From NCBI GenBank assembly GCA_029194675.1, contig JARFXP010000003.1, positions 372,001 through 436,000 of the forward strand: a DNA stretch of 64,000 nucleotides, written 5' to 3'. The stretch comes from Nitrospira sp. GTDB taxonomy: Bacteria; Nitrospirota; Nitrospiria; Nitrospirales; Nitrospiraceae. Below are positions 37,292-47,777 of the stretch, in pieces (position 1 is the stretch's first letter; every line of letters starts with the position of its first letter). Under the pieces are notes generated by a model. The model was not told the origin of the DNA, made no database searches, and worked only from the letters and a program-made list of their open reading frames with translations. The translations under genes were made by a program, and so were the position numbers.

Positions 37292-37609
37292 ATGGATGAG
37301 TTTCAAAAGGTTGCCCAGATCGATGAGTTGCTTCCGGGAAACTCAAAGATCGTCAAGATCAATGACCGCCCGATCGCATTGTTCAATGTCGAGGGAAAGT
37401 TGTACGCCATCCATAATAGCTGTCCCCATGAGGGAGGTCCGCTTATTGAGGGAAGACTCAAAGGGTATGTCATTGCCTGCCCCTGGCATGATCTGGCCTT
37501 CGATATCAGAAACGGGCAAGGTGTCGACGGCGGCGGGTACTGTGTAGGAAGTTACGAAGTCCGGGTGGATGGGAACGATATTCTGATCGGCCCTCGGCGG
37601 AAAATATAA
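37292..37609 (+). CDS. Rieske 2Fe-2S ferredoxin
   Basis: 105 residues from ATG 37292. The cluster ligands are in NSCPHEGGPL (Cys-x-His) and IACPWHDLAFD (Cys-x-x-His). Small soluble Rieske proteins of this type resemble the ferredoxin of oxygenases or the nitrite reductase small subunit (NirD-like). No oxygenase lies next to it, so its partner is unknown. Confidence 0.88.
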   Translation: MDEFQKVAQIDELLPGNSKIVKINDRPIALFNVEGKLYAIHNSCPHEGGPLIEGRLKGYVIACPWHDLAFDIRNGQGVDGGGYCVGSYEVRVDGNDILIGPRRKI

Positions 37610-37663
37610 AAGAGGAAATCCGACTAAACCGCTTGTCTTCACGACGCGCATCAGGATATCGAC

Positions 37664-38002
37664 GTGAGTATTTCCAGTACCGATCACAACCCTACTTTGG
37701 ACGGCAGCGACCGCCGCCAGGTCACGGTCGACCAGTCTTTCTTTATCCATCTATGGGAAGATCGCACCAGAGGTGAACAGTGGGTGCCGTCTTACGACAC
37801 CAAAGGACTGGCGCTTCTCAGTGATGAGTTCCTGTGCATCGCGAGCAATAACGCTGTGGAAAACGGGCAGCGCATCTTCGAATTTAAAGCCGTGCAGTCA
37901 GGGGTGTACCAGCTGATTTTTGAAAAGCGCATGGGGTGGAAATTTACTGCCGAAGATCGGCGCTTGTTCAGAATAGAGGCAGCGCCGCCATCCAGGAATT
38001 GA
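37664..38002 (+). CDS. Chagasin-like (I42 family) protease-inhibitor domain protein
   Basis: 112 residues from a GTG. The domain matches the chagasin fold: a TGxxW-like loop in TRGEQWVPSYDTKGLALLSD, a middle loop NNAVENGQRIFEFKAVQSGV, and a final strand LIFEKRMGWKF. Chagasins inhibit papain-like cysteine proteases. No signal peptide is seen, so it may be cytoplasmic or use an internal start. It lies four bases before the class IV aminotransferase gene and is probably co-transcribed. Confidence 0.68.
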   Translation: MSISSTDHNPTLDGSDRRQVTVDQSFFIHLWEDRTRGEQWVPSYDTKGLALLSDEFLCIASNNAVENGQRIFEFKAVQSGVYQLIFEKRMGWKFTAEDRRLFRIEAAPPSRN

Positions 38003-38006
38003 GCCA

Positions 38007-38846
38007 ATGCCCGATATCGCGTTCATCAACGGTCGCTTTCTTGCTTGGGAAGAAGCGACCATTTCCATCGATGATCGAGGGTTCCAATTCGGAGATGCCG
38101 TCTACGAAGTCATTCGGACCTATCGAGGAAGCCCGTTCGAACTTGCCGCGCATCTTGCTCGGTTGGACCGGAGCGCAAGAGAACTCTCGCTTCGCCAACC
38201 GTACACCAGAGATCAATGGACCAGGTGGATTCAACAAGGACTCAGTCTGGCCGGATATCAAGATGCAAAGATCTACATTCAGCTTACCAGAGGGATGGCT
38301 CCCCGTGAGCATGGTTTTCCACCGGAGAGTCGCCCAACGGTCGTGATGACCATCAGGGAGTTTCATTCCCTGGGACCGGAAGTCCGCCGGGCCGGCGTAA
38401 GCGCATGTACCAGGGAGGATCTTCGATGGGGCCGCTGTGACATCAAAAGCGTCAATCTCCTGGCCAACGTCCTTGCCCGTGAAGAAGCGAGGAAGGCCGG
38501 CGTCTTCGAAGCAATCTTGGTCAGGGATGGCCTCGTCATGGAAGGTGCGCTGAGCAATGTCATGGCTGTTCAAAGTGGAGTCGTCATGACGGCCCCGGAG
38601 GGGCCGAGAATTCTATCCGGCGTCACACGAACCGTCGTGTTAGGGTTGGCGAAAAAGGAGGACATGGAGATCGAAGAACGATTCATACCGGTCGACCTCC
38701 TGTACCGCGCCGATGAGGTCTTTCTGACCGGAACCACGCTCGAAGTACTCGGGGTTGTCCAGATCGATGGGAAAATCATCGGCTCCGGCCAACCGGGTCC
38801 TATCACAAGAACGCTGGCTGCTCGCTGGGCGTTGTTGACCGGCTAG
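38007..38846 (+). CDS. dat: Class IV aminotransferase, D-amino acid transaminase type
   Basis: 279 residues. N-terminal SIDDRGFQFGDAVYEVIRTY resembles D-alanine aminotransferase; the PLP lysine is Lys147 in RWGRCDIKSVNLLANVLARE; the C-terminal ATTLEVLGV-like segment reads FLTGTTLEVLGVVQIDGK. Length and motifs fit D-amino acid transaminase, which makes D-glutamate or D-alanine for cell wall; a branched-chain aminotransferase or ADC lyase remains possible. It precedes a terminator and the rimP gene. Confidence 0.8.
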   Translation: MPDIAFINGRFLAWEEATISIDDRGFQFGDAVYEVIRTYRGSPFELAAHLARLDRSARELSLRQPYTRDQWTRWIQQGLSLAGYQDAKIYIQLTRGMAPREHGFPPESRPTVVMTIREFHSLGPEVRRAGVSACTREDLRWGRCDIKSVNLLANVLAREEARKAGVFEAILVRDGLVMEGALSNVMAVQSGVVMTAPEGPRILSGVTRTVVLGLAKKEDMEIEERFIPVDLLYRADEVFLTGTTLEVLGVVQIDGKIIGSGQPGPITRTLAARWALLTG

Positions 38847-38891
38847 TACTCTTGCTTTGGACTGAGGTGCATGGTATGGTGCTCCCTCTGT

Positions 38892-38918
38892 AAGTGGGCT
38901 CCTGCCCACTTTTTTGTT
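38892..38918 (+). terminator. Rho-independent terminator just before rimP
   Basis: AAGTGGGC and GCCCACTT pair around TCCT and are followed by a run of six T. It ends about eight bases before the first rimP start candidate, so it may terminate the preceding operon or act as an attenuator for the rimP operon. Confidence 0.8.
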
Positions 38919-38925
38919 TGGATAC

Positions 38926-39432
38926 ATGTCAAAGGGAAATGGGTTGAGCATACCGGGCAATGGTCCGCAGCCGGTTGCCGACCGGTTGCGCGAAGTCATT
39001 TCGCCGATCCTATGGACGCTCGGGCTTGAATTGGTCGATGTCGTGTGCGTGGGCCAAGGTCCTCGCTCGATCGTTCGAGTTCTGATCGATAAATCAGGTG
39101 GAGTCAGCATCGCAGACTGTGAGCAGGCACATAAGATCCTAGGACCGGCCCTCGACGTGGCCGATCCGTTCCCTCATGCCTATACGCTTGAAGTCTCTTC
39201 CCCGGGTCTTGATCGGGCCTTCAAGGGATCTCAAGATTATCAACGGGCAATTGGAAAAGAGGTGAGCCTCAAGCTTCGACAACCCCTCGAAGGCCAGTGG
39301 AGGATCACCGGGGAGCTGATGCAAGCGGATGAGCAGGTCGTAGTCCTGGCGGTGGCCGCGACGCGGGCGTCACGGACGGTGAGACTGAATCGAGACTTGA
39401 TTGCTGAGGCAAAGCTGGTCGTGAAAATTTAA
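38926..39432 (+). CDS. rimP: Ribosome maturation factor RimP
   Basis: 168 residues from ATG 38926. An alternative TTG at 38944 has a better ribosome site (AAAGGGA seven bases upstream), so the true N-terminus may be six residues shorter. Family marks: DRLREVISPILWTLGLELVD, CEQAHKILGPALDVADP, and YTLEVSSPGLDRAFKG. It assists 30S subunit maturation. It opens the rimP-nusA-infB group, a conserved order in bacteria. Confidence 0.92.
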   Translation: MSKGNGLSIPGNGPQPVADRLREVISPILWTLGLELVDVVCVGQGPRSIVRVLIDKSGGVSIADCEQAHKILGPALDVADPFPHAYTLEVSSPGLDRAFKGSQDYQRAIGKEVSLKLRQPLEGQWRITGELMQADEQVVVLAVAATRASRTVRLNRDLIAEAKLVVKI

Positions 39433-39485
39433 GGATCGGAGAGTGGGAGTATTGTAAGCGGTAACCGGATGCAGGAGCGTGCTGT

Positions 39486-40637
39486 ATGAACCGAGAACTG
39501 ATCTCAGTGATCGACGAAATCGGGCGTCAGAAAGGAATCGACAAGGCCCGAGTCATCGGGGCCGTTGAATCTGCCCTGCAGACAGCCGCAAAGAAACGCT
39601 TCGGCCAGGCTGAAAACATCCAAGTGGAAATCGACCCCAAGACCGGGGAAATTTCCGTCGTTTCCAAAAAGATCATCGTCGAAACGGTCAGCAATCCCAA
39701 AGCGGAAATCTCTCTTCAAGAAGCTCGTCAATATGATAGTGAAGCGGAGATCGGCGACGAAATCGGATCGTTGATTGAAATGAACGAATTGGGGAGAATT
39801 GCCGCACAAACAGCGAAACAAGTCATCTTCCAGAAGGTGCGTGAGGCGGAATGGGAAGCGGTTCAAAAAGAATATTCGACGCGTCAGGGGGATCTCGTGA
39901 CGGGGATCATTCTCGGAATGGAACGTCGGAATTACCTTGTGGATCTCGGAAAGACTGAAGCTATCCTGCCGATCCAAGAACAGATTCCGCGTGAAACCTA
40001 CCGGCGCGGCGATCGCGTGAAGGCGATGTTGCTGGAGGTGCGCCGTACGCCGAAGGATGTACAAGTCATTCTGTCTCGTAGCCATCCGCAGTTCGTGGCG
40101 AAGCTCTTTGAACTCGAAGTACCGGAAGTCATGGAAAAGATCATTGAAATCAGATCGGTCGTTCGAGAGCCGGGAGATCGGACGAAGATCGCGGTCACGT
40201 CACGTGAAAAGGCCGTGGATCCGGTGGGGGCCTGTGTCGGTATTAAGGGTTCACGCGTGCAAGCGGTCGTTCGGGAGTTGCGGGGCGAGAAGATCGACAT
40301 CATCACCTGGACTCAGGACCCGCGAGTCTTTATTGCCGAAGCCTTGAATCCTGCGACGATTGAAAAGGTAGGGATCGACGAAGAGAAGAAGTCGGCGCTC
40401 GTGGTCGCCGCCGACTCGCAATTGTCGTTGGCCATCGGCAAAAACGGTCAGAATGTCCGGCTTGCGGCTCGTTTGACGGGATGGAAGATCGATATCATCA
40501 GCGCAACGGAATACGAAAAAGAAAAAGTAGAACGCGATAAAGAAATTAAAGCCGCGCTCGCAGAGGAAGCCGAGGCTCAGCGATTGCAAGAAGAAGCTCG
40601 GCAGGCTGCCAGAGCCGAGGAAGCAACGAGCGGATAG
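39486..40637 (+). CDS. nusA: Transcription factor NusA
   Basis: 383 residues: N-terminal RNAP-binding domain ([20 protein letters not shown]), an S1 domain ([20 protein letters not shown]), and two KH domains ([20 protein letters not shown] and [20 protein letters not shown]). It lacks the acidic C-terminal repeats of the enterobacterial protein, as is usual for many phyla. The last ~30 residues are a charged helix. It controls pausing, termination and antitermination, and lies in the rimP-nusA-infB cluster. Confidence 0.95.
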   Translation: MNRELISVIDEIGRQKGIDKARVIGAVESALQTAAKKRFGQAENIQVEIDPKTGEISVVSKKIIVETVSNPKAEISLQEARQYDSEAEIGDEIGSLIEMNELGRIAAQTAKQVIFQKVREAEWEAVQKEYSTRQGDLVTGIILGMERRNYLVDLGKTEAILPIQEQIPRETYRRGDRVKAMLLEVRRTPKDVQVILSRSHPQFVAKLFELEVPEVMEKIIEIRSVVREPGDRTKIAVTSREKAVDPVGACVGIKGSRVQAVVRELRGEKIDIITWTQDPRVFIAEALNPATIEKVGIDEEKKSALVVAADSQLSLAIGKNGQNVRLAARLTGWKIDIISATEYEKEKVERDKEIKAALAEEAEAQRLQEEARQAARAEEATSG

Positions 40638-40653
40638 AAAGCGGAACCGTCTC

Positions 40654-43224
40654 ATGGCTATGCGTGTATACGAACTCGCGAAGCAGTTAGGAATGGAGAA
40701 TCGAGTGCTGATCCCAGAGCTCAAGAAGATGGGAGCATCGGTTTCTTCTCACAGCAGTACGCTCGACGATGAGCTCGTTCAGAGGGCGTTGGATAAACTG
40801 GCCTCAAGATCGAAAGGCCATGTGACGGGAACCGAAGGAGAGTCCGGTGCAAGGCCGGTCGAGCATGCGAGTCACGGTAAAGTCGTGGTGGCAAGGAGCC
40901 ACGTCGTCGAAGAACCGCCCAAGCCGGACAAGCGTCGTATACTGATCAAACGAAAGAAAGAGGATGAACCGATCGAGGTCATTCCATCAGCTCCGATTGT
41001 TGAGGCTGAGCGTCAGGCGCAGCCCGTCCCCTCGATCACCGTGCCGACACCGCTTCCAGTCGCCGAGCAGCCCAGCAGTGGTGGACTAGTCGATCGCGAC
41101 CTTCCAACGGAAGAAGTTTCGGACGAGATTTCTCTACCCGCACCTGTGCCGCTCGTTGCGAAGCAGGAGGAGGTGCCGGCAAAGCCGACCGTCGCTCCGT
41201 CAACAATCGGGGTGTCGACTCCGGAACCGGTGACCGGCAAGAAGAAGAGCATGGCATTCGAGGCCATCGAGGCCGAAGCACAAAAAGACAAGCTTAAGAA
41301 AGTACGAAAACCGGGTCGCCCCAGAGATGGTCAGCAACAAGATGTGAAATTCCGTGAGGACGCCGCCCGCTGGCAAGACCTTCGTGCGATTCCGCTGCAA
41401 CGACGGGATGACCGATCCAAGCATGTACACCATAGCACCCTGGCAGAAATTACCAAACCACGCCGAAAGAGCGTGAAAGTCACCCCGCGGACGACGGTCA
41501 AAGAATTCGCCGAGTTGATCGGTCAACGGCCGGCGGACATCGTTCGCAAGCTGGTGGACATGGGACAAATGCTGACGCTTCACCAGCCTATGAACCTGGA
41601 TGCCGCATCGATTTTCGCAGAGGAAACTGGAGTCAAGGTCGACATATCGGTCGAAAAAGTGGGGGACGAGTTGCTGCAAGATGTCGTTGAAACGGGCGAT
41701 GATGAACGGCCGGAACCTCGACCGCCGGTCGTGACCATCATGGGGCACGTCGATCACGGAAAAACTTCCCTGCTCGATGCGATTCGCCAAACCAACGTGG
41801 CGGAAGGGGAAGCCGGTGGCATTACCCAACATATCGGCGCCTATACCGTCTCGGTGCGTGGGAAACAAGTGACGTTTCTGGATACTCCCGGCCACGAAGC
41901 CTTTACGGCCATGCGAGCTCGTGGTGCCAAGGTCACGGACATCGTCATTTTGGTTGTCGCAGCAGACGACGGAGTGATGCCGCAAACCATTGAAGCCATC
42001 CACCATGCCAAGGCAGCCGGAGTGCCGCTGATCGTGGCGATGAACAAGATCGATAAGCCGACCGCCAATCCCGATCGGGTCAAAAACGCCCTCTCTGAAC
42101 ATGGACTGATCTCCGAGGCATGGGGCGGGGATACCATTATGGTCGAGGTATCCGCCAAACAGAAAACGGGGCTCGATACACTCCTCGAGATGATTTTGCT
42201 TCAGGCGGAGGTGCTAGAACTCAAGGCGGATCCACACCGACAGGCCAAAGGCACCGTCATCGAAGCCAAGATTGAGCGCGGGAGAGGCCCTGTTGCGACG
42301 GTGCTGGTTCAGAGCGGGACGCTACGAGGGGGGGACGCATATGTCGTGGGAACATTCAGCGGCCGTGTTCGAGCCCTCATTAATGATCGTGGCGAAAAAG
42401 TGCAGCAGGCAGGGCCGTCCATTCCGGTGGAAGTGATCGGATTGCCCGGCGTTCCGTCGGCGGGAGACGTCTTCCATGTCGTCTCCAATGAAAGAGTCGC
42501 CCGGGAGATAGCGGAAGAACGAGCTCAAAAGCGACGGGCGGCAGAGCTGACCGGTCCCTCGAAAGTGTCCTTGGATGATCTGTTCGCGAAGATCCAAGAA
42601 GGATCCGTGAAGGAATTGGCGATTGTCATCAAGGCCGACGTACAAGGATCGTCCGAAGCATTGGCAGGCGCGGTTGAAAAGCTGTCGACGGAGGCCGTCA
42701 AGCTTCGTGTGATTCATAACGGAGTCGGTGGGGTCATGGAATCCGATGTGCTGCTCGCCGCCGCATCACGAGCCATCATTATCGGCTTCAATATCAGGCC
42801 CGAGCCGAAGGCCACCTCATTAGCCGAACAGCAGGGTGTCGATATCAGGCTCTACACGATCATTTATGACGCCATTGCCGACATCAAGGCGGCGATGGAA
42901 GGATTGCTCGAGCCCACCCTGAAAGAACGTGTGTTGGGACGAGCAGAAGTCCGGCAGGTATTTACGATTCCGAAGGTCGGAGCCGTGGCGGGGTCTTATA
43001 TCATTGACGGGACGGTCGCTCGGTCAAGTGCTGGGGTACGCGTGATTCGTGACAATGTGGTGGTCTATCAGGGTAAACTCGCTTCGTTGCGGCGTTTCAA
43101 GGACGATGTCCGTGAAGTGCAGCAGGGATACGAATGTGGCTTGAGCATCGAGAATTTCAACGATGTCAAGGCCGGCGATATCATCGAGGCCTATGCCATC
43201 GATAAGATCGCAACGAAACTCTAG
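40654..43224 (+). CDS. infB: Translation initiation factor IF-2
   Basis: 856 residues. An IF2-N helical domain ([20 protein letters not shown]) is followed by a long Pro/Val/Glu-rich linker. After a second IF2-N-like part ([20 protein letters not shown]) comes the GTPase domain with G1 [13 protein letters not shown]3 [15 protein letters not shown] and G4 MNKIDKP. Domain II and the C-terminal initiator-tRNA-binding domain ([20 protein letters not shown]) are complete. It delivers fMet-tRNA to the 30S subunit. It begins 16 bases after nusA. Confidence 0.96.
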   Translation: MAMRVYELAKQLGMENRVLIPELKKMGASVSSHSSTLDDELVQRALDKLASRSKGHVTGTEGESGARPVEHASHGKVVVARSHVVEEPPKPDKRRILIKRKKEDEPIEVIPSAPIVEAERQAQPVPSITVPTPLPVAEQPSSGGLVDRDLPTEEVSDEISLPAPVPLVAKQEEVPAKPTVAPSTIGVSTPEPVTGKKKSMAFEAIEAEAQKDKLKKVRKPGRPRDGQQQDVKFREDAARWQDLRAIPLQRRDDRSKHVHHSTLAEITKPRRKSVKVTPRTTVKEFAELIGQRPADIVRKLVDMGQMLTLHQPMNLDAASIFAEETGVKVDISVEKVGDELLQDVVETGDDERPEPRPPVVTIMGHVDHGKTSLLDAIRQTNVAEGEAGGITQHIGAYTVSVRGKQVTFLDTPGHEAFTAMRARGAKVTDIVILVVAADDGVMPQTIEAIHHAKAAGVPLIVAMNKIDKPTANPDRVKNALSEHGLISEAWGGDTIMVEVSAKQKTGLDTLLEMILLQAEVLELKADPHRQAKGTVIEAKIERGRGPVATVLVQSGTLRGGDAYVVGTFSGRVRALINDRGEKVQQAGPSIPVEVIGLPGVPSAGDVFHVVSNERVAREIAEERAQKRRAAELTGPSKVSLDDLFAKIQEGSVKELAIVIKADVQGSSEALAGAVEKLSTEAVKLRVIHNGVGGVMESDVLLAAASRAIIIGFNIRPEPKATSLAEQQGVDIRLYTIIYDAIADIKAAMEGLLEPTLKERVLGRAEVRQVFTIPKVGAVAGSYIIDGTVARSSAGVRVIRDNVVVYQGKLASLRRFKDDVREVQQGYECGLSIENFNDVKAGDIIEAYAIDKIATKL

Positions 43225-43329
43225 AACTCTCAGAATTTTTGGTGCGGCCCGTTGTCCAAAGGCCGGGCACGCTTGTTCAACGAAATCGTAGAGTTTCTCT
43301 CAAGAGCCTACTTTAACTGAACCCTGGCC

Positions 43330-43611
43330 ATGGTCGTGGGTGTATGCACGGTAGAATTATTCATCTCGGGGAGTCAATCGCTCAAAGACAAGCGGCAGGT
43401 CCTTCATGGGCTCAAGGACAGGCTTCGAGGCAAGTTTAACCTTTCAGTCGCCGAAGTGGACGGTCAGGATCTTTGGCAGAAGGCCATCCTTGGAATGGCT
43501 TGTGTCTCGAATGAGGGTAGTCACGCGAACCGGGTGATTGAACAAGCGTTGAATCTCATCAAAAGCATGCCCGCAGTCGAAGTCGTCCGAACCCAATTGG
43601 AATTGCTCTAA
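43330..43611 (+). CDS. DUF503/YlxP-family protein
   Basis: 93 residues. VGVCTVELFISGSQSLKDKR, QVLHGLKDRLRGKFNLSVAE, and FNLSVAEVDGQDLWQKAILG match the small YlxP/DUF503 family that is regularly found between infB and rbfA. Its exact role, probably in ribosome function, is unsettled. Its stop codon forms the start of repeat copy B. Confidence 0.88.
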   Translation: MVVGVCTVELFISGSQSLKDKRQVLHGLKDRLRGKFNLSVAEVDGQDLWQKAILGMACVSNEGSHANRVIEQALNLIKSMPAVEVVRTQLELL

Positions 43612-43731
43612 GGATGTTGCAAAAGCCCTCCAGCGTCGTTCTCGCGTCGCTCAAGGTCTCAACGTACCAACCGCGTACGCCTCGACCTTTCGCTCATTGC
43701 GGCCTTGCTGGAAGGGCTTTTTCAGCATCCT
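43611..43731. repeat. Intergenic inverted-repeat element, copy B
   Basis: Ends AGGATGTTGCAAAAGCCCTC and the reverse complement of AGGATGCTGAAAAAGCCCTT form long (about 24 base) terminal inverted repeats around a 121-base unit. It lies between ylxP and rbfA in the ribosome cluster, so the transcript could form a long hairpin here. Sequence relation to copies A and C is plain in the left half. Confidence 0.82.
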
Positions 43732-43791
43732 CTGCAGTCTTACTCTTAAGGGCCACAGGATATTTGTGATTGCCAACGTCGGAATAGCAAG

Positions 43792-44202
43792 ATGTCGAAG
43801 ACGACCTATAAAAGAGCAGACCGGGTGGCCGACCAGATCAGGATGGAAGTGGCGGATATTCTCATGCGAAAAATCAAGGATCCCCGGGTACGTGACGTGA
43901 CCGTCACCGATGTCGAGCTGACGGGAGATTTGCGCATCGCTCATGTTTTTGTCACGACCATGGGAACGGGCGAGGCTGAACGGGACATCTTTGCCGGTCT
44001 CTCAAGAGCTAGTGGGTTTGTGCGGTCTGAATTGGGACGGCGACTCTCGCTCCGCTACCTTCCGGATGTGATTTTCAAGAAGGATGTCAGTGGAGCTCGT
44101 GGTGACCGCGTCATGAGGCTATTGGAAGAATTGCAGGGGACGTCTGAACAACAGGAAACCCAAGACCCTCCAAGCAGCAGGCAGGGGATCGCTGATTCTT
44201 AA
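43792..44202 (+). CDS. rbfA: Ribosome-binding factor A
   Basis: 136 residues. RADRVADQIRMEVADILMRK, DPRVRDVTVTDVELTGDLRI, and the KH-like core ending LRYLPDVIFKKDVSGARGDR match RbfA, a cold-shock factor that helps 30S maturation near the 5' end of 16S rRNA. The ribosome site is weak. It follows repeat B and precedes truB. Confidence 0.93.
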   Translation: MSKTTYKRADRVADQIRMEVADILMRKIKDPRVRDVTVTDVELTGDLRIAHVFVTTMGTGEAERDIFAGLSRASGFVRSELGRRLSLRYLPDVIFKKDVSGARGDRVMRLLEELQGTSEQQETQDPPSSRQGIADS

Positions 44203-44206
44203 GGGT

Positions 44207-45157
44207 ATGAACCGGACAGGCATTACAACCGACCAGGAGGGCAATCTGGAGGGAGTTCTCATTGTCCACAAGGAAGTCGGCTGGTCTTCACACGATGTCG
44301 TCGCCAAAATCCGGAGGTTATTGGGGGGCAACAAAGTCGGTCATGCCGGCACGCTCGACCCTCATGCCACGGGTGTCTTGCCCATCCTGGTCGGGCGGGC
44401 CACAAGAATCGCTGAATACCTGATCAATTGGGATAAGGAGTATCGTGCCGTCTTGCGCCTGGGCGAAACGACCGACACCCAGGATGCAACGGGGCAGGTT
44501 TTGACCAGAGTCGATCCCTGTGAGGTGTCTGAGGACGCCCTCCAGGCGGTGATCGCTCGATTCAGAGGAGTACAACAGCAACTGCCGCCGATGTACTCAG
44601 CGGTGAAGATCGGCGGACAACCGCTTTACAAAGCGGCGAGAGCAGGAAGAACGATCCACCGAGCAGAGCGGTCGATTGCGATTCATCAGCTGGAGATCGT
44701 GGGGTTTCACGATCGCGACGTGGTCCTGCACATTGTGTGCTCAAAAGGCACGTATGTACGCACGCTGTGCGCCGATATCGGACAGGCCTTGGGCGTAGGT
44801 GGGCATCTCCATACTCTCGAACGTCGCCGTGTAGGACCACTGTCGATCGAACAGGCCATGACGATCGATCAAGTCGCCGGTCAGTTGACGACGGGAACGC
44901 TCCGAAAGCAATTCATTCCGTTGGACCAACTCCTGTACCAACTCCCGGCGGTGGTGGTGAACGATGAGCAGGCGCAGCGTGTCCTGCATGGCTCGCCTAT
45001 CTTTTCGGCGGGAATTGGGCAACTGCCCTCTTCTCCCTCCGCTGTTTCCGTGCGTCTGAAGAATGAAGCAGGTCAGTTGTTGGCCATTGGAACTCACGAT
45101 GCCGGCTGCGTGGGGTCGATTAGAATTCGTAAGGTCCTGAGTCTCTTGAGTCATTAA
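44207..45157 (+). CDS. truB: tRNA pseudouridine-55 synthase
   Basis: 316 residues. The catalytic motif is [17 protein letters not shown], with the active Asp. The N-terminal motif reads [20 protein letters not shown] instead of the common GxLxxDKPxGxTS, a minor deviation. The middle TGEYDxxx-like segment is [16 protein letters not shown] region. It makes pseudouridine 55 in the T-loop of tRNA. It starts four bases after rbfA ends. Confidence 0.94.
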   Translation: MNRTGITTDQEGNLEGVLIVHKEVGWSSHDVVAKIRRLLGGNKVGHAGTLDPHATGVLPILVGRATRIAEYLINWDKEYRAVLRLGETTDTQDATGQVLTRVDPCEVSEDALQAVIARFRGVQQQLPPMYSAVKIGGQPLYKAARAGRTIHRAERSIAIHQLEIVGFHDRDVVLHIVCSKGTYVRTLCADIGQALGVGGHLHTLERRRVGPLSIEQAMTIDQVAGQLTTGTLRKQFIPLDQLLYQLPAVVVNDEQAQRVLHGSPIFSAGIGQLPSSPSAVSVRLKNEAGQLLAIGTHDAGCVGSIRIRKVLSLLSH

Positions 45158-45173
45158 TGCGGAAGGAGTAGGT

Positions 45174-45443
45174 ATGGGATTACTGAAAGAGGCAAAGAGT
45201 GAACTCATCAAGCAATATCAGCAGCATGACAAGGATTCCGGATCGCCGGAGGTGCAGATTGCCGTGTTGACCAACCGGATTACGTATCTCACCGAGCATT
45301 TCAAGAGCCATAAAAAGGATCACCACTCGCGACGTGGGTTGTTGCAACTGGTCGGCCGCAGACGACGGTTGCTGGACTATCTCCGCGATGTGGATGACGC
45401 GCGTTACCGAGCGGTGATCGATCGACTCGGCATTCGCAAATAA
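45174..45443 (+). CDS. rpsO: Small ribosomal subunit protein uS15
   Basis: 89 residues, the usual length. [40 protein letters not shown] and [20 protein letters not shown] are classic S15 sequence. GGAAGGAG precedes the ATG. It binds 16S rRNA helix 22. A gap of about 210 bases separates it from pnp; S15 often regulates its own translation, but no clear site was identified. Confidence 0.97.
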   Translation: MGLLKEAKSELIKQYQQHDKDSGSPEVQIAVLTNRITYLTEHFKSHKKDHHSRRGLLQLVGRRRRLLDYLRDVDDARYRAVIDRLGIRK

Positions 45444-45656
45444 CCGGTCGTACTAACAGCGGCGTTTCCCGTCGCCATAGCATCGTTCGACTGTGCCACA
45501 GATGAACACCGAGATGCGCTCACGCGAAGTCCGCAGTGTGAAAGTGAAAAGCTGTCAAGTTACTGAGGAGCCTCAGACCTTGAACTTTTTAACTTGTCGC
45601 CCACGGTTGAGCGTATCTCAGTGGGCATCTGTGGATCTAACCAGAGGAGACCATAG

Positions 45657-47774
45657 ATGGTACAGGTCGTAGAAATCGATATTGCAGGTCGGACCCTCCG
45701 CCTCGAAACCGGTCGTGTTGCAAAACAAGCTGATGGATCAATTTGGGCCTCGTATGGTGACACAGTCGTCCTGGCGACGGCCGTGGCCGCGCAAACTGCC
45801 AAGCCGGGCATAGATTTTCTTCCGTTGACCGTCGACTACCAGGAAAAGGCCTATGCTGCCGGGAAGATCCCCGGGGGGTACTTCAAACGCGAAGGCCGAC
45901 CGGCTGAAAAAGAAGTGCTGACAAGTCGCTTGATCGATCGCCCGCTTCGTCCACTCTTTCCGGAAGGCTATTACTTCGAAACACAGGTCATTGCCTCGGT
46001 CCTCTCGGCGGATAAGACCGGTTCTTCCGATATTATCGGCATCACGGCGGCATCAGCCGCGCTCGCAGTGTCGAACATTCCTTTCAACGGACCCGTCGCC
46101 GGGGTGAGGATCGGTCGGGTCAACGGCCGGCTTGTCGTCAATCCTGACCTCGAAACCATGGAGCAGAGCGAGCTGCATCTGGTGGTGGCAGGGACAGCGG
46201 ATGCCGTGATGATGGTGGAGGCGGGCGCCGACGAATTATCCGAGCAAACGATGCTCGAGGCCCTGGAATTGGCTCACGCTGAGATCAAGAAAATCGTCCA
46301 GAAGATCGCTGAATTGGCCAAGAAGGTCGGGAGGGCGAAACGGGAGGTCATTGCGGAGTCGATCGCCTCCGCGTTGCAAGCCGAGATCAAAGAGTTGGTT
46401 GCACAACCGATTCGTGACGCCATCATGATTGCCAATAAGACCGCACGACAGGAGCGGTTGGACCACATTCTGGCCGACGCTATTGAAAAGCTGAAGAAGC
46501 CGGATGATTCCTCAAGGGAGCGGCATATCAAGATTGTGTTCCATCAATTGGAATATACGGAAGTCCGGAAGATGATTTTGGAAAACCGATCGCGCGCCGA
46601 CGGGCGCGGCCCTGCCGATATCAGGCCGATCACCTGCGAGGTTGGTGCCCTGCCGCGCGCGCATGGTTCCGCGATCTTTACCCGAGGCGAAACACAGAGC
46701 TTGGCGGTGGTGACGCTAGGGACGACCGACGATGAGCAGCGCATTGACGCCTTGGAAGGGGAGTATACCCGGACATTTATGCTGCACTACAACTTCCCGC
46801 CCTTCAGCGTTGGTGAGGCGCGGCCGCTCCGCTCCCCAGGAAGGCGTGAGGTTGGGCATGGAGCCTTGGCTGAACGGGCGTTGAAACCCGTGATTCCGAA
46901 CAAGGATGTCTTTCCATACACCTTACGGATTGTTTCTGAAATTCTGGAATCAAATGGGTCTTCATCGATGGCAACGGTATGCGGCGGAACGCTGGCCATG
47001 ATGGACGCCGGAGTGCCGATCAAGGAACCGGTCGCCGGCATCGCCATGGGGTTGATCAAGGAAGGGGACGACGTCATTATCTTGTCGGACATCCTCGGCC
47101 TTGAAGATCATCTGGGCGATATGGACTTCAAGGTATGCGGGACCAAGAACGGCGTGACGGCGCTTCAAATGGACATTAAGATCGGCGGCATTACCACGTC
47201 CTTGATGCAACAGGCCTTGGAGCAGGCCCGCATGGGTCGCCTCCACATTCTCGACCGCATGTCCAAAGGGCTAGCGGGTCCCCGCACCGACCTGTCGCCG
47301 TTCGCACCTCGCATCTACACGATGAAGGTGAAGCAGGACAAGATTCGGGACATTATTGGTCAGGGCGGAAAAACCATCAGGGGGATTCAGGCCGACTGTG
47401 GCGTCAAAGTCAGCGTTGAGGATACCGGTGTCGTGACCATTGCTTCTGCGGACGAAGTGTCGTTGAAAAAAGCTCAGGAGATCATCAACCGCTTGACTGA
47501 GGAAGTTGAAGTCGGGAAGGTCTATATGGGTACGGTGAGAAAGATTATGGATTTCGGGGCATTCGTGGAAGTGTTGCCTGGTACGGATGGATTAGTGCAT
47601 ATCTCACAATTGGCGCATCACCGCGTGAAAGCCGTATCCGACGAGGTGGCCGAGGGCGATCAGATTCTCGTGAAAGTGCTGGAGATCGATAAGCAAGGCA
47701 AGATCCGGCTCAGCCGGAAGGAAACCATCCCTGCGCCGACAGGAAGCGGCGCAAAAGATTCAGCGAGCGGATAA
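45657..47774 (+). CDS. pnp: Polyribonucleotide nucleotidyltransferase
   Basis: 705 residues: two RNase PH domains (first with FKREGRPAEKEVLTSRLIDR, second with EGEYTRTFMLHYNFPPFSVG and IIPNKDVFPYT-like segment), the all-alpha linker, a KH domain (IIGQGGKTIRGIQADCGVKV) and a C-terminal S1 domain (MGTVRKIMDFGAFVEVLPGT). It degrades RNA by phosphorolysis from the 3' end. AGAGGAGAC precedes the ATG. Confidence 0.96.
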   Translation: MVQVVEIDIAGRTLRLETGRVAKQADGSIWASYGDTVVLATAVAAQTAKPGIDFLPLTVDYQEKAYAAGKIPGGYFKREGRPAEKEVLTSRLIDRPLRPLFPEGYYFETQVIASVLSADKTGSSDIIGITAASAALAVSNIPFNGPVAGVRIGRVNGRLVVNPDLETMEQSELHLVVAGTADAVMMVEAGADELSEQTMLEALELAHAEIKKIVQKIAELAKKVGRAKREVIAESIASALQAEIKELVAQPIRDAIMIANKTARQERLDHILADAIEKLKKPDDSSRERHIKIVFHQLEYTEVRKMILENRSRADGRGPADIRPITCEVGALPRAHGSAIFTRGETQSLAVVTLGTTDDEQRIDALEGEYTRTFMLHYNFPPFSVGEARPLRSPGRREVGHGALAERALKPVIPNKDVFPYTLRIVSEILESNGSSSMATVCGGTLAMMDAGVPIKEPVAGIAMGLIKEGDDVIILSDILGLEDHLGDMDFKVCGTKNGVTALQMDIKIGGITTSLMQQALEQARMGRLHILDRMSKGLAGPRTDLSPFAPRIYTMKVKQDKIRDIIGQGGKTIRGIQADCGVKVSVEDTGVVTIASADEVSLKKAQEIINRLTEEVEVGKVYMGTVRKIMDFGAFVEVLPGTDGLVHISQLAHHRVKAVSDEVAEGDQILVKVLEIDKQGKIRLSRKETIPAPTGSGAKDSASG

Positions 47775-47777
47775 GAC

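Noticed and set aside
41200-42102. 300-codon minus-strand open frame over infB.
   Set aside because: Antisense shadow of infB without domains.
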